A DNA stretch of 64,000 nt from Liolophura sinensis (Eukaryota > Mollusca > Polyplacophora > Chitonida > Chitonidae): NCBI RefSeq assembly GCF_032854445.1, contig NC_088298.1:5886160-5950159 (forward strand), given 5' to 3'. Made by a program: the position numbers and the translations under genes. Each line of letters opens with the position of its first letter. Position 1 is the first letter of the stretch. This document shows positions 63,760-64,000 of this stretch, in pieces. The notes beneath the pieces were generated by a model. That model was given only the letters and a program-made list of their open reading frames with translations. It did no database searches and was not told the DNA's origin.

Positions 63760-64000
63760 TGGATCGGCCACGATATCTCGGTAGAGAATCCGCTTCGAGA
63801 GCAGTCGATCCAGGGGCAGTCCTGGATTGGGTCACACCTAAGTCCTTAAGAGAAGAAATTGTAGCTTCCTCGCTTTGTGTTCACCGGCTCGGATAGCACA
63901 GTTGGTAGAGCGTCCGCTTCGGAAGTGGTAGGTCCAGGATCAATCCTGGGTCGAGTCACACCTAAGACTTAAAAAGAGGAAGTTGTTCCTCGCTTGGATA
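63760..64000 (+). mobile_element. Two tRNA-derived SINE heads in tandem, cut by the window edge
   Basis: A first head (CGATATCTCGGTAGAGAATC, then a B-box-like GGGGCAGTCCTGGATTGG) with its downstream AAGAGAAGAAATTGTAGCTT is followed at about 63885 by a second, better preserved head (GGATAGCACAGTTGGTAGAG, GGATCAATCCTGGGTCGAGT) with AAGAGGAAGTTGTTCCTCGC. Both match family B (5.4 and 22.8 kb). The second continues off the right edge. These are tRNA-like SINE parts, not tRNA genes. Confidence 0.75.

Noticed and set aside
63885-63960. A tRNA gene
   Set aside because: The tRNA-like fold is the head of a SINE with SINE sequence directly downstream, and the B box deviates from GGTTCGANTCC.

Overview
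The window is animal nuclear DNA, most likely from a mollusc. It has GT-AG introns with conserved phases, AT-rich intergenic DNA, and many tRNA-derived SINEs that end in ATTCTTGAGTACGGCG plus (AAAT)n. It also encodes a temptin homologue, a secreted pheromone-type protein best known from molluscs. The species cannot be named from the sequence.

Minus strand, 216 to about 21600 (possibly starting as far right as 38.5 or 39.4 kb): SETD2, the histone H3 lysine-36 trimethyltransferase. One giant 7.86-kb coding exon is followed by small exons encoding the AWS, SET and post-SET domains and the region after them. I can place 13 coding exons, about 3,549 codons. The gene runs off the left edge before its WW and SRI domains. 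Several introns carry repeats that touch the splice sites. The clearest is a roughly 89-bp minisatellite whose unit is a copy of an exon end plus its 5' splice site.

21.6 to 39.4 kb: no firm protein gene. It holds a 24-bp satellite (24.24-25.63 kb), a 71-bp satellite of about 37 copies (27.30-29.92 kb), SINEs, MITE-like elements, and candidate noncoding 5' exons on the minus strand.

Plus strand, 39.90-45.19 kb: a complete four-exon EIF1 gene (translation initiation factor eIF1, 114 aa). Just upstream is a compact CRE / inverted CCAAT / CRE cluster, which may serve divergent transcription.

Plus strand, 48.88-51.63 kb: a complete three-exon temptin-like gene (136 aa, signal peptide, EF-hand-like loop, six cysteines after the signal peptide). 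Its first intron holds SINEs and a 28-bp array.

54.6-64 kb: a CRE-containing promoter-like region with a probable noncoding first exon ending at 55137; a tiny candidate first exon at 62500 (ATG ACA AAA G then a donor) that could begin RPL37; and more SINEs. The right edge cuts through two adjacent tRNA-derived SINE heads.

The genes are unrelated in function (chromatin, translation start, secreted signal) and show no operon-like organisation. The unusual content lies in how repeats meet splice sites and in repeats that grew into tandem arrays.
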